Shown here: one piece after another, positions 11,414-24,126 of the stretch
How positions within the stretch are numbered: the stretch's first letter is position 1
How the letters are laid out: the number at the start of each line of letters is the position of its first letter
Origin: Actinomortierella ambigua
Lineage: Eukaryota; Mortierellomycota; Mortierellomycetes; Mortierellales; Mortierellaceae
Assembly: GCA_016098155.1 (NCBI GenBank)
Contig: JAAAJB010000031.1
Span: 47,630-111,629, forward strand
Direction: 5' to 3'
Length of the DNA: 64,000 nt
Position numbers and translations under genes: made by a program
Notes under the pieces: generated by a model
The model's input: the letters and a program-made list of their open reading frames with translations, nothing else
Database searches by the model: none
Told to the model about the DNA's origin: nothing

Positions 11414-11653
11414 AATAGTTCACGCCACTCTTTACCCCGCTCACCTCCCTCACTCCACCATTAGACTGCTCAAATACACTTCCAAAATTGATACTTTTTT
11501 TTTGTGCACAGGGGCCTCTACTTTCTTTTTACTACATTCCACTACTCTATTCTTCGTTCTTTCGAATTCATCATTCATCAATTGCATGCTCCCGGGGAAG
11601 ACCAGCAGCATCTTCTCCAGGGCCAAAGCACCTTCAGAGAGCCATAGTAAACC

Positions 11654-14600
11654 ATGGTGAGAAACATGATGCAGCATGGTCATGCGACCTTAGGCGCGAA
11701 TGCGGATATAAAGACAATACAGACATAGGATACTCATCGACTAGCTCATTACCACTATGCCTATAGATTCGATTCACAGTACTCAATGAGGAGGAGCAAA
11801 GCAGGTCCAAGGAGGAGGAGTCTGTTGAAATCCAGGCAAGTTGTCTTGACGGCAGACAATGGCTTGCTAAGACCTGTGGGTTCGTTTGAAGTACTGCTTC
11901 TAACCAGACGATCACCCTCTCTCTCTCTTTCTCTCTCTGTCTGTCTCTTTCACAGGCCGAGAAGTGCCTAGGAATTTATCAATCGGCCATTCGGCTCCTT
12001 CAGAAGGGAAAGACAGAGGAAGCAAGGATAATGTTTAAGAACATGATCGACTCGGAGCTGCTCCAAAAGATTGATCATGATGTAAGGGGCACAGCGTCAA
12101 GCGTGGGCACACAGGCCTCTGTACGCAGTAGTATAAAATGGCATTTGTGAGCTAACACGTCCAGTTTGTCTTCTGCTTTAATGTCTGCATTGACTAGTCC
12201 GAACTGGCAGCCCGTGGCTCCCCCGTTCGTCTGTTGCTCTACCTTGTGTACTCCAATTACGCGTCGATTCTCGAAGTCCACGACGATGACTCTGGAGCTG
12301 CCCTTCACTACTACCTCAAGGTAATGGTGCCTCCCTAGCCCCCCCTCTTTTAAAAAATGCTGCGCAAAGGTGTCAATTCATACCCAACGCTATTCTCACA
12401 CTGTTCTTTTTTCTCACCTATACATCCCAGGCTGTTGCTTTTGATAACATGGACGGCGCCTTGTGGACAAAGATTGGAGTACTGTCCGCTAAAACAAAGA
12501 GGCTGAGGATCGCAAGATACGCTCTTGAATGTGGACTGCAGGGATCTATTCTTCAACCTGCCACAACCGACCGCGTATCGGACACTGTAGGATACCCCAC
12601 AAGTGACGATGAACTGTCGACTGCCGAACTGACCCCAACACAATGGACATGCTTGGAAGCCTTATGCAATGTACGAACCAATTCCTACTCTAGGCGTATT
12701 GACTTCAACAGCATGGTGAATATCAAGTCACGCAATCCTTACCCTGCTTTACCATTCATTTTCACAGGTGCTCTACGAAATTGGTGATTTTGCAGCATGC
12801 AGTGAGTATGTTGGCCGAGCGCTGCAAATATCACCTTATTTTCATCGAGGAATCGAACTCCAGCAAATTATCCATCAAAAGTTTTCACAGAACAAGTAAG
12901 ATTTGCGGCGAGCTTTGAATCGATGCTGACATTAAGTAGGATGCATTTAAGGTGTTCGCACACAACTCATCATTCACTTCGCTGTATCCTTTCATATCGC
13001 ACCTAGCCTTCTAGCCAAAGAGGATAGCACGGATGAGAATATGGACTCTGCCCAACATACAGGCTCTTTCGAAAGTACGTTGTCCATGGAACTTGAATTG
13101 GATCATCTCTCCTGGACTAGCCTCGGTGAGCTTTTGTTTCGCACCTACAAGGCACTCACTGAGAATGATAAGGAGACTTTCTGGAGCAGGCAATTACGGA
13201 TCACTTTCAAGGCGCTGGAGGATGAGCCTTCAAGCACCAGTGATGTAGAGATGGATGCCACACCAGATGTCGAACCAACACAACTCTTGGTTGAGCAAGA
13301 AGACTCAAATGGTGCCGTCCCATTGCCGAGCGATGACACAGCCGCAGCGGAGCAAATTGTTCCTGATGGTGACTCGGCTCAGCAAGCAGTAGCGGACGAA
13401 GCAGGCAACGAATCTGGAAAGGAGCGAGGCGACTCCGAGCCAACTGGTGGACTAAAGAGGAAGCGACGAGAAATCGAAGAACGACCGAGTTTGAGGTATT
13501 TCCTTGGCACACTTTTGAACTAAGCAATTGTTATCTCCTTTCCAGAGGCCGCGGTCACTCACCACCACGGCGATCTGCTTTGGATTGAACCCTCCTTTTC
13601 ATCTTATTCTCCCTATTAGATCATCAAAGCGTGTCCGTGACAAGCTGGATCAGTTTGAAGAAACCAAGCGAAAGCGCGAGGAGGAAGAGCAGGAGGTACT
13701 AGCCAAGTACAAGCTGGCGCTCGCGCTGTTTGGTCTAGACCTGGAGCAGGCGTTCGTCAAGTCAACAGGGCAAGACGTTTATGCTACGCCTCATGATATT
13801 TTTCCTCAAGGCATCAGTCCATTCCTCACCATGCTGACCACACACTTGGAGCGTCCGCAGCAGCTCATTATGGCCTCTACAATGGATCAGATTCAGAGCA
13901 AACAAAAGACGAACCACTTTGCTATCTTTTCATTCAAGAAGCAAGATGACAGAGAACAAGGCGTCTCATTATCCGACGATAAGGATTCCATCCTTGCATT
14001 TATCGAGCGTACCAATGGCTCGAATTCTGGTGTGATCGACTATCTCTGTGAATATGTCATGCAGGTCATGACTGGTTCGAAGGGGATTTGCTGGCAGCAA
14101 CCTTGGACCCATAGCCTCCGCCCTCTTGTCTACGACATCATCTTGGCCATTGAAGGACATTTAACCGAGTTTCTGCAACACGAAATGGATGACGGTGACA
14201 CCATTGCCTCGCCAGAACAACAACAGCGATCTGAGGTATGAGAGCAAAAGACACGTTTTCTCGGTGTTGCAGAAATGGCCGTCCTACATTGGATGCACAG
14301 ACTCTGACAAAGAGACATACTTCATTTTTATTTCATCCTATATCTCCTTAGTTCCTGGTAGGTGTGTGTGAACTATTGCTGGACGAGATCGTCACACATA
14401 CCGTCAAGCCTATCCATGCATCCACCCGCCGGATTCGAGGCGCAAAAAAACCAGAGCCGGTGAACATGACTGACTTGGAGTCACGCTTCCGACGCTGGGT
14501 GCACATCACCAATCAATACCTCGGATCAGCCCCTGTGCTCCTTACAGCCGAGACTGCCATTTCACAAGCTAGCCAGGCGACCCGCGTATTAGTCTTCAGG

Positions 14601-17600
14601 TAAATGCCCATACTAGGCCTTGTGTGTACATGTGTATGTATGTGTGTGAAGGTCTACTTCTTTGGTGGTCTTGACTGCTCACGCAGACTTACTTGTTCCG
14701 TCAATAATAGAATCTGTTGGATGATGGGTCGGGCAGAGCAATGCTCAGGAAACGCGCCAGGAGCGCTATTGTGGTTTGATCGAATGCAACTTATATTGAA
14801 GGTGGATCCATGCCTGAAAGTTGGACTGCCTAACTGGTATGTTTTTTTGTTCATTGTTCCACATTATTTCACGTTTATTGTGGGAAGCAGCGGTCTAAAT
14901 GTCTCTTTCGTTTCTTTTTTTTTTATTGATAGTAAATATGACACGGCGATTGATGCGGACCTCCTTCAGGAGAGGCTTGAACGCGTCAAGCTACATCAAT
15001 ATGTGTTGGATGCCGAGCGACTGTTTAGCGAGGGCGACTACAATGGTGTGTTGACTCGTCTCGAGCCCTTCTTCTTGCATGGGTCGGGCACATTTTCTTC
15101 TGATCCAGCGACAGTGGAGGGCACTACAGAAACACTTGCGAGAACAGGCTCCACTATTGGGGGGTCGTTGTCTGAACGGCTAGAACTAATGGAGATACTG
15201 TACAAGGTAAATCTATACAGCGATGTTGAAAACACTGCACGTTAAACCCCAACTTATCTCTAAGTCTTATACCTCTTCTTTCTTCTTTCTTTACGCGTGT
15301 TTCCAGTCGTGCCAAGCATTAGGCCTTCGAGAGAAGCAGTTCTCATGCGCAGCGCTCATGTTTACGACGGTCACAGAGCAACTGGTGAATGAGGCGCCGG
15401 AAAAATCGGAGGGTGCGGAGATCTGGTTCCTGACGAACCAGGTGACTCAAATGTTGGTACTGCTTCGGGAATCTCTGCAGGATTATAACCTTCGCCAGTT
15501 GCTCAACTCTATCGACGGCGCGAAGTTGCAACGACTGGTGTGTTGCGTGCTGGCGGTGGCTCGGTCCACCTTTGTGAACATTCTTCATCAAGATCGCATA
15601 GTCGACGAGGATATCAAGGTCGCCTTCTCAGACCTTCTCAAAGGACGTCCTCAACTTGAGCTTTTCAACACACTGACGGTTCGGGCCTGGCTTGTACTGT
15701 TGCTGCTCCTTCCTGGCTGGTACCAAGCGGCTGCAACAGAATCCACCGGCGAGGATGGCAGCCTAACCCTAGCGGAGGAGGTGGCAGATCCAGACAAAAC
15801 ATCAGGAGACGCTACAAAAGCAGAAACAAGTGGGATCGCCACCGTGGAGCCCTTGGACACTATCATTAAGCATCGAATCGAACTCGAGCTGGACACTATT
15901 GAAAAGTCACTACTCCTCCAGCCGCTCACAACAAACTCATCGACACCTCTCGCCCACTACACCACGCCTTCGCCAGAACTCTACATGGAGCTCGTAGCTC
16001 TCGTCCATGACGACCTTGGCGTTCGAGAAATGTGCGGTATCGACAACAGTACGTTTCCCAATTTGATGCGGCTCAGGATATTGGTAACATTTGCTAGCCT
16101 CGTATTGCTAATTTATTGCTGCCTTTTTCAATCTTATATTTAGGTCAATTAATCCAACTGGCCCTCAAGATCTCTTCGCCGATGGAGGGAGCATTCTACC
16201 GAAAAGAAGAGAACCAATGCTACTACTGCTTCTATGGCATTGCGCTCAACGTAAGCGAAATTGTTTTAACGTATTGTCAGCTCGCAAAGCCCGAGCAACC
16301 ACATATCCTCTCACACTTTTGCTTCTGTCGCCCTTTTTTTTTTTTTTTTTTTTNNNNNNNNNNCATTCTCGCAATTTCTTTGTAGGTCGATGGGCAGTAT
16401 CCGATTGAACATTCATCCAAGCCGGTTGACTTTGATCGTAAGGCAGCCATTGAATTCTATCCGATGCTGGAACGCTCTCTTCTAGACCGATCGGCCAAGG
16501 GGCCTGTGCGGAGCGATGTTAAGGATGCTCTGGACCGCGTGGAGGAAGCGCTTGGATCGCCACCATTTGAGAGCAACGCCGTGCTGGCCATGAATCGCAA
16601 TCTCATTGATGACTATCTGGCATCCGAGATTAATTTTGCGGAGGTCATCCAAGTGAACCGCAAGCATGGTGGCCACCTCCTCCCGACAATGAAGCAACCC
16701 CCCTCGAGCAAGCTGGAGCCCGTCTTCAAGACGTTCTATTTTCTGCAAGGGAGAATGTACTTGGCTCAGTTCAACAACAAGGCCAAAAACAACCAATTCA
16801 AGCCGATCGAGGATCTTCAGCATGCGATCGACCAGTTCCGGACCAACATCTTTGTCAATCCAGACTGCTGGGAGTCTTGGTACGCGCTCGCTAACTGCTA
16901 TGCATCGTTGGCCGACGAGAACCTGGTGTTTAGTGCCTCTGACATCCGGAACAACTTTGAAAAGATCAAGGACCTCCAGCGCAAGGCGTTCCTGTGCTTT
17001 TCCTATGCGGCGAAAATTGCACCTGCAAAGCCAGATCGGACGACGGAGGGTCCCAGCCACAACAAGAGCGACGACGGTGGTGGTAGTGGTGGTGGCGCGA
17101 CGGCCTATGAAGACGAGGTGGAGGAGGAGGTAGACGAGGAAGGTTCTCGCTCGAGGGCAGTTTCTCCGGCGCAAACAAACGGCACAGCATCGGCCCCATC
17201 TGAGAACCGAGACCATGAAATGGGCGAGGTTGTTGCTTCAGCTGTCAAGAAGGATGATGGAGAGGACGCGGCTGCTGGAACATTAGCAGCAGCAGACGAG
17301 GAGTCTATGGAGCTATCGGATTTCAGGCATAGTCAGCAGCAATCCAATGACTCGTCCAAGGATCAGGCATCGTCATCCTTGTCGGCCACTGTCGCTACCC
17401 CCACCGCCACAACAAAGTCTCGATACGTGAAGAAGTCGCTCTTCAGCATCTTTCACAAGGATCAAGACTGGCACCAACGACAGGCGGAGTTCTGGTTTGA
17501 CTTTGGTAACCTGGTATTTGGGATTATGTCCCGGCCGATGCGAATGGAGGCTGTGCGGCGGTCAACAGGGATTGAAGTGTTGAATGAGATGACGGGAGAT

Positions 17601-20316
17601 GCGAGCACGGTACCTATCCCTGAGCCGACGGAGACGCAGATGTATAAATTTGCGCTCTTTTGTTTTCAGCGATCGATGAAGCTCAAGCTGGACAACTGGC
17701 GGGCTCCTATGATGTTGGGTCGGTGTCTGGAGAAGCTGGGTGGCCCTCCGCGTCAGATTTTGGCGCTGTACAAGTGTGCGTCAGAACTGGTCCCACACCG
17801 GACGGGCCAGCCCGGGAATGAGAAGATTGTGGATCCAGTCTATAAGATCATTTCAGCACTTGGCAAGTATCTGAGCAAGGGCAAGATCAAAGTAGGTGTC
17901 CCTAGATTCCGCTTCGTTTCGTTTTGTTTTTTATCTCCTTGTGTTTGTCATTTATGGACAAAAGATCCGCCACCCTCCTCTCCTAGACTAACATGGATTT
18001 TTGCTGTCTGTTTGGGAATCATGTAGCCATCAATGGTTATTTCCATCATGACTCGGGACAAGCTGAATCTGTCCTTGATTGATAGCTCTGACACTTTTAC
18101 CTTTGAGGCCCCTGAGGTCCAGCACACGATCTTCGAGAATGTCAATGCAAGTCAGGAGAGCGAACAGAAATCCGAGAAGCTTGAGGCTTACCGTCTTCTC
18201 TGTGAAGGACTGGCACGGATCCGTCATGCAGATAGGCGCCGTTGGCAGCATCGTCCAGTTTATCGAGTAAGCACCATGGTAGCCATCTTCTGAATGTGTC
18301 ATGGTAAGAGCACAAGATAATGGCTTGCCGATTAATTTTTCCCAAATTCTTCTCTCGTCAAACACATTCAAAAAAAAATAGCAAGCATGCATTCTTTATC
18401 ACATCTTTCACGATGTGGAGCGGGCCAAAGCTGAGATTCTGAGCCTGTTCCAGATCAAATCGAATGCCAAGACGCTGGTCAGCTCGGTGTGGAAGCCTGA
18501 GTTTGAGCGGTGCGGTAAGCACTTTGTATATGTTGGCGGGTACACTCGGTTCTTGATCCAGCTCTGCAAGGAGACTAAGGACGTCGAGACGCTCAACACG
18601 CTTGCCCGTAAAGTGCGCAAGGCGAGTGGCCTGTTGCTGGATCACAAGGATGTGTGGGAGTTGCTGTACGACGCCTACCTCAGCGTCCTGGCGGAGCAGG
18701 TTGGGACAGAGCCGACGTTGGCCGTCGCGGACATGATTCCACGGATGGAGTTTCGCGAGAAGGCCGCCTTGTACGAGGCCCGGTTCCTTGAGCAAGAGCC
18801 CAAGCCGGCCCGGTTGGTGGTCTTGCAACGGTTGGTCGAGCTCAAGAAGCTGAACGAAAAGGCTGTCCCGGATGGTTCTATCGCGGAACTAATGGCCAAC
18901 TGCTATTCCAAGCTGTTTATAGAGTTTGGCGGCTGGGAACTCTATCCGAGGGACTTGCTGCGTCAGCTCACCCCTCTGCAGGTCGCGCAGCTCCCCATGG
19001 AGGCCCGTGCTAGCCTCGAGGCAGCTGCGGCGGCTGCGGCTGCGGCCACGACAACGGGATGGAATCGTTCAGTGTCCCCGGCACCGATGGGCGCGACAGA
19101 AGACCCGGCCGACATGGACGTGGACGGCGGCGCAGGAGCAGCTAGACTAGGAGGGGATACGCAGCGACAGACCTCTAGTGGTAGTCGTGCACCATCACCC
19201 AGCGTGGATGGGGAGGAGGCGCTGGCAGCTGTGACGCTTCCATCACGCATGGCTGCTGCCACTTCGACCAGTACTGATGCTGAGGCCATACCTGCAACAG
19301 ATGGCGAGGGTGAGGAGGAGTCTACCCGACGACCCTCGGTGCCTTCGATTGTGGTTGATTTGGAAGGTGTTGTCGGTGGGGAGGAAGGTGTTGACGCGGG
19401 TGTCACAGCACTGGAGGGAGCAACCATGGATCTGGATGATGTCAATAGTCACCACATCACCTCTCGTCCAATGGACAAACCGACCACCCTGGCCCCCGGG
19501 CAGACACCGTCTGTGGGCGACGCAGCCAGCAGAGAGGAGGACCGAGGCGCTCTTTCGGGCATGGAGACGGAAGGCGTGGACAGGGACGATTGGAAGGGTC
19601 GAAAGAAGATTAGTCTCTCAGAGCTAGCCTCACGCGCGGCCACTATCTGCAAAGTGCCACCGCCGTCGCTGAAGGCACCGGCGCCTCTTCACGTGCGAAT
19701 GGGTAGGTCCGCCAACGGCGATGCAGCTACTAATACTACTGCTGCTGCTTCCACTACCACTGCCACTGCTGCGGCGACGGCAACACCAGCAACGACAACC
19801 GGAGCCAATGGCAGTGGTGACGGTTCGGGTCCAGCTGCAGACGAGACGACTAAGGATTCTCAGCGGCCTATCCGAGCGGAACAGGCTAAGGAGTCTGAGA
19901 TGGCGGCGACAGAAGAGCCAAAGAATAGCAGCGAAGGGGACGAAGGTACCAAGGGAGACGCCGGCAAATCTGGCGAGGCCGTGGAACCAACACAGGAGCA
20001 GGTGGCCATGACTATGGACGAGGATGTGCCAACAGCAGAGGTTGAGGCTGGAGGAAATGCAGATGAGGAAGCCGCCAAGAGCCAGATGGACGACGACGAC
20101 AGCGACGACTCCCGTGGTCAAAGTGGTCCTACAGTTGACGGGGGTGAAGGTGAATCTGACTTGAAAGAAGGCGTGAAGGCGCTGGAGGCGACCGAAGGAA
20201 ATGAAGACCAACAAACGCGCATGAGAGCAGAAGACGAGCCGGAGCAAGCTGCAGTACCCCCCAGGGAGATGAAAGCCACAAGATCCTCCAGTCGCCGTAG
20301 CTCCAGACAAGACTGA
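11654..20316 (+). CDS. HIR3: HIR complex subunit HIR3 / CABIN1-like TPR protein
   Basis: Sixteen exons: 11654-11656, 11767-11835, 11956-12081, 12198-12320, 12431-12670, 12768-12895, 13007-13495, 13620-14235, 14352-14599, 14711-14836, 14933-15206, 15307-16048, 16144-16250, 16386-17891, 18027-18266, 18382-20316. The product is 2323 residues, the size of animal CABIN1 (about 2200). The first coding exon is the ATG alone; the joined N-terminus MIRFTVLNEEE resembles CABIN1. Helical TPR-like repeats follow, then an acidic linker and KRKRRE basic patch in exon 7. The conserved FYRKEENQCYYCFYGIAL segment spans exon 13, and the C-terminal 500 residues are low-complexity and acidic. The HIR/HIRA complex deposits histone H3-H4 independently of replication and represses histone genes. 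Intron 2 has a GC-AG boundary (CAG|GCAAGT). Early exon borders are less certain than late ones. Confidence 0.88.
11836..11955 (+). other. GC-AG intron (HIR3 intron 2)
   Basis: The 5' splice site is CAG|GCAAGT, otherwise a perfect consensus donor, and the 3' site follows a pyrimidine tract at TTTCACAG|GCC. Using it keeps phase 0 and joins VEIQ to AEKCLGIYQ. No nearby GT donor keeps the frame. Confidence 0.75.
16354..16363. other. Assembly gap (10 N) inside HIR3 intron 13
   Basis: Ten Ns directly follow a run of at least 20 T (16334-16353), all inside the intron between exons 13 and 14. The length of 10 is probably a placeholder. The coding sequence on both sides joins in phase, so the gap does not affect the protein model. 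Confidence 0.95.
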
Positions 20317-20749
20317 AGATTTTTTTTCGCATATCACGTACCCACTTGAGCTATAATATTGGCATTTTACCAGATCTCTCTGTCTTCGTCTCCAATCTCT
20401 GCATTGATAGTGCCATCAAAAGGTTATTGACTCCATATAAACCGCAAGCCTGACCAAATGCGGGGAGGGGAGGGATGGTGTACAGATTCATTTTCTTCCT
20501 TCACTAGCCCCACTTGTTGTTCGGCTCGGAGACAATACATCAGCAAGACAGGCCAGCTCCTTGTAGGGCGCTGCCTCCTTATCATCAATGTCTTCCAGCC
20601 TGATTCCTCGCCTCCAGTGGCAGAGTACATGATGCTGGCAGTTTTGGCGACAAAAGACTGGACGACCAGCCGCCCCAACCTCATGGCATCTGAATTACAG
20701 AGCGCAAGCGCCAAAAGAGTGTTGACAATAACTCCATCCATGGAACAAA

Positions 20750-21459
20750 AAAAATAACAAGCTGACCTAAACGCATACGCATACTCGCCACTGAACTTGG
20801 TTGAACAATCCAACCTGTCCAATGAATGCTGTGGAATGAGTTGACGACAGCTAGAGACACTCCTGCCAATAAAACCTTCTTCTACCAAGCCATTGTACAA
20901 GGGACAAACGTCCAACCGTGTGTTCGTATTAAGGTTTTTGTAGATTTTGCCACTGCTTGGACGCCGTCGAATCTGGAAGCGTACCATCCAATCAAACACC
21001 GTAGATGGCGTAGTGAGGCATGGGAATTTATCCCTTCTTCCGAGGAGAGCGGCCATTGGGACTATCATCACACGCCGCAAAGAAAAGACAACATGCATTG
21101 CTATTTAGTGAGCCGCAGTACTAGGTTGGACAGGCGCTTCCGCTTTGGGAATTCTAGGCATTCGTCAGGATAGGGGCAATGGTCGCACCGTTTTGCGTCA
21201 AACCAAATTCTATCATTGAGGTCACATGGGATGGGGCTCTCATCTATACTTCATCCTTAGTGAATGTTCGATAAGGGGATTACCGCTTGGGGGGAGGGGG
21301 CACCCTCTTACACGTCTTCCCACCCGCTATCTCTTGCTCGCCTGCTTCAACGGTGTTGTACGAGAGATAACTAGAAGGAATAAAAAGGCCAACTGCTGAA
21401 TCCCGTTTCTCCATTCTCTGCACTCTACTCCTCTCCCCCAACTATTGCCGTACAAAAAA
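20750..21459 (+). repeat. Duplicated promoter block, copy A
   Basis: Pairs with about 61340-62212. The best part (20860-21070 against 61510-61755) holds many runs of 10-20 identical bases. The copy at 61.4 kb carries an extra TTGTTG-rich insertion near 61450-61490. Homology continues without a break into the coding exons, so the gene and its control region were duplicated together. Confidence 0.8.
20988..20994 (+). promoter_or_regulatory. CCAAT box upstream of cysteine-rich copy A
   Basis: CCAATCA, kept at the matching place upstream of copy C (61650-61656), inside the most conserved part of the duplicated promoter. Likely a CCAAT-binding factor site; inference from motif and conservation. 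Confidence 0.45.
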
Positions 21460-21889
21460 ATGCGTGTTAACTTCTCTGTATTTTCAGCCGCCATCCTGGC
21501 TGCCTCAGCCATGGCTCTGAACACCTGTAATGACTCGGCTGCTGGCATCCCTGGCATCTGCATCCCGTAAGTGCACACCATCGTGTTTCGTGATCAAATA
21601 ATAGTATTTTAGATCAAAATTTCAATAATAACACCACTTCGTCTTTATTTCCCCGTGCCATCACAGTACGAGCCAGTGCACGAGCGGTGGTGGTACCTAC
21701 CGTTCTGGACTATGTCCCAATGATCCCACCAACGTCAAGTGCTGCACCTATGGCGGGTGCCAATATAAAGAGAACGGTGAATGGGTCTATGGTGGTTGTA
21801 TGCCTACCGCGAACTGCAGGCAGTTTGATGGTGTCCCCAAGCCCGGTCTTTGCCCCGGCCCTACCGATATCCAGTGCTGCCCTATGTGA
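21460..21889 (+). CDS. Small secreted cysteine-rich protein, copy A
   Basis: Two exons, 21460-21566 and 21667-21889, giving 109 residues. Residues 1-19 (MRVNFSVFSAAILAASAMA) form a signal peptide. The mature part has 12 cysteines in two similar modules: C..G.C...QC..GGGTYRSGLCPNDPTNVKCC, then GGC..TANC...DGVPKPGLCPGPTDIQCC. The second half of each module (GxCPGPxxIQCC) is a known short cysteine-rich pattern in fungal secreted proteins, often found in front of cell-wall or peptidoglycan hydrolases. Here it stands alone with no enzyme domain. The phase-2 intron sits at the same codon in copies B and C. The ATG follows a TATA-like element. It is inferred to be a secreted, disulfide-rich wall-binding or effector-like protein; the function is unknown. 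Confidence 0.85.
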
Positions 21890-22054
21890 AAAAAGGAAGA
21901 GAGCAAACTTTCCTTTTACCAACAATCTTGGTCGGGTACTGACTCCCAATATAAAATAAAAACGTACGCAGTTCGAGAAGTCATGTGACCGTCATTTTTT
22001 GACAGGTCCAAAAAGACACTCCCTTGGGTTGATCCGTTTTCATTTACTGATGCC

Positions 22055-24126
22055 ATGGAACCAATTCGTGCATTGGAATTCTTCAGTGGCATCGGAGGCC
22101 TTGTAAGTGAAAGAGCAAAATGGCCAGGCCTCAATATCAAGAGAAAAAAGAACGCGAGAAAAGAGAGGGGCAGTATTACTTGTACTCATGCTCACACGGA
22201 AAAATGTTTTTTTGGCGGCCCTTATTTCTCTAGCACTTTGGGTTCCTTGCTAGTGGGGCCGTTGGTGAGGTGCTTGCCAGCTTTGATATGAATGAGCAAG
22301 CGAATGCCTCCTACGAAAAAAGCTTCAACAAGAAACCTGTATCAGTAAGGGATTCTATTTTGTGAGATTCGAAGAAGCAAAGTAGGTGAGGGGCGGAGGC
22401 CATTCTACTTGTGATGTGGATCTTAACTAATGTATGTGGGCTTGAAAACTTTTTTTTTTAATCTTCACAGCGAGGCATTGACAAGTTGACGCTCAAGGAT
22501 CTTGAAAAGTATGATGGTGTTTCATGTGACGTAGAGGTCGCAGGCCCTCTCCCCTTTTCGCCCTTCAAATCAGACTTGAGCGCGCTGACTGGTTGTTATT
22601 TTGCTCCGCCAATATTCATGACCATCAATGAACACATTCAGGTACAAGGCCAACTGTTGGCTGATGAGTCCGCCTTGCCAGCCTTATACCCGTGGAGGCA
22701 AGCTACTAGATGACAAGGACAATCGTGCCAAGCCGCTGCTTCATATGCTTGACTTGCTTGAGAAGATAGAAGTCGATCAGCTGCCGACTTTTATTTTTCT
22801 GGAGAACGTCAAGAATTTTGAGGTGCGTCGCATAGCTTCAACGATACGGAGAGAGGAAGAAAAGGAAACAAAAGTGATCTAATAAGAAGGCCCACCATTC
22901 ATCCGATAGCCCATTTTTGTTCCATTAACCTTACCTCTCACCCTCCGATGTAGGTTTCACGTTCTCGTGACAGGATGGTGCGCCTACTTCACAAGCGTGG
23001 CTATGTGTTTCGGGAATGTTTGGTCGCGCCATACAACTTTGGGGTCCCCAATGACCGTCTTCGATACTTTTTGATGGCGCGGTTACGATCAAGTTTTAAA
23101 GGACAACAACAAGCAACAACAGCAACAACGTCAGACCCTGCTTCTTCCTTGTTGCCTTTCGATCCGGAGCGCGAGCTCATTTACACCACATGGCCTTTCC
23201 CAGCGTTTGTCGAAGACCCATGCCTCGTGATCGAGCCCTTCCACTGGGAGATCCCCCAGATCCAAGCCTTCCTCGATGCTGATCCCGAGGCCGGCAAGCC
23301 CTATCTCTTGCCACGGAAGTTGATTCTCGACCGCCCCAATTTCCGGTTCGATATTCTCCGCCCGTCGTCGACGCGATCGTCGTGCTTCACCAAGGCCTAT
23401 GGATCGCACCACGTCAAGAGCGGTGGCGGGTTACTCCAGACTGTAGATCAGGGAGAAGGAGAAGAAGGATATGATTTTGCAGATTCAGAGGCGATCGCCA
23501 ATTTAGGACTTCGCTTTTTCTCGCCGTCCGAGGTCGCACGGCTGCATGCGTTCCCGCTCAAGGAGGAAGGGTCAAGGGAGAAAGAGGAGGAGGAGGAAGA
23601 AGCGAAGGACGCAGAAGATAGCCATCGAAAACAACAACGACAACAACAACAAGAGCAACAACAGCAACAGCCCTTCACCGTCCAGGGTACTAGGACGAGC
23701 CTCCGACGGTTTACGCTGGGCGTGACCCAGAATGGGAAGCATACGCTCGAATTTCCAGCTGCGATGACGGCGATCCAGCGGTTTCGTTTGCTAGGCAACA
23801 GTCTCAATGTCTGGGTTGTTGCCGAACTCTTGCGTGGGATCCTATTTGCTGAGCATGGTGATGACGACGATCAACAACAGGCACTCCCACCAACGGAGCA
23901 AAGGAGCTGTGCGAAGGCTGAGCCTCTTCCTGAGACAGACCCTGTGCTCAACAGCATTAGCAACAACAACAACAGCGAGGATCGTCATACTGACGATATG
24001 AGAGTGAGTAGCAAGCATGATCACGACGGGGACGAAGGTGTGCTAGCTGAAGGAGGAGGTGAAGAGGAGGACATGAAAAGGCTTTTGCGAGAACCGAAAC
24101 GTCGGAAAGATAGCTCGTCGGAATGA
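22055..24126 (+). CDS. TRDMT1: tRNA (cytosine-38-C5) methyltransferase DNMT2/TRDMT1
   Basis: Five exons: 22055-22102, 22234-22344, 22471-22530, 22649-22822, 22954-24126, giving 521 residues. Motif I is ALEFFSGIGGLHFG (exon 1/2 junction). The catalytic motif IV is MSPPCQPYTR, with the Cys nucleophile. Motif VI is FLENVKNFE, and the DNMT2-specific CFT motif appears as SSCFTKAYGSHHVKSG. The motif X region is AIQRFRLLGNSLNVWVVAELL. DNMT2 enzymes methylate C38 of tRNA-Asp and related tRNAs. The protein is longer than the usual 380-400 residues because of a Glu/Lys/Gln-rich insertion at about residues 334-377 (including an almost pure Gln run) and an acidic tail of about 100 residues after motif X. 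The exon 3 donor (GAC|GTAGAG) is the least certain junction; alternatives change only a few residues. Confidence 0.9.

Larger units (their letters stand above)
20317..21459. other. Gene-free interval; promoter region of cysteine-rich copy A
   Basis: No protein gene is supported. From about 20750 on, the sequence is related to the DNA upstream of copy C (from about 61340 on), with long identical words such as ACGTCCAACCGTGTGTTCGT and ACCATCCAATCAAACA. A CCAATCA box lies at 20988-20994. A TATA-like AATAAAAAGGCC lies at about 21380-21390, some 75 bp before the ATG. Confidence 0.7.

Noticed and set aside
12896..13006. Extra 12-bp micro-exon inside HIR3 intron 6
   Set aside because: A split at AG|GATGCATTTAAG|GT would keep the frame, but one 111-bp intron from GTAAGA to CACCTAG is simpler and has the usual size.
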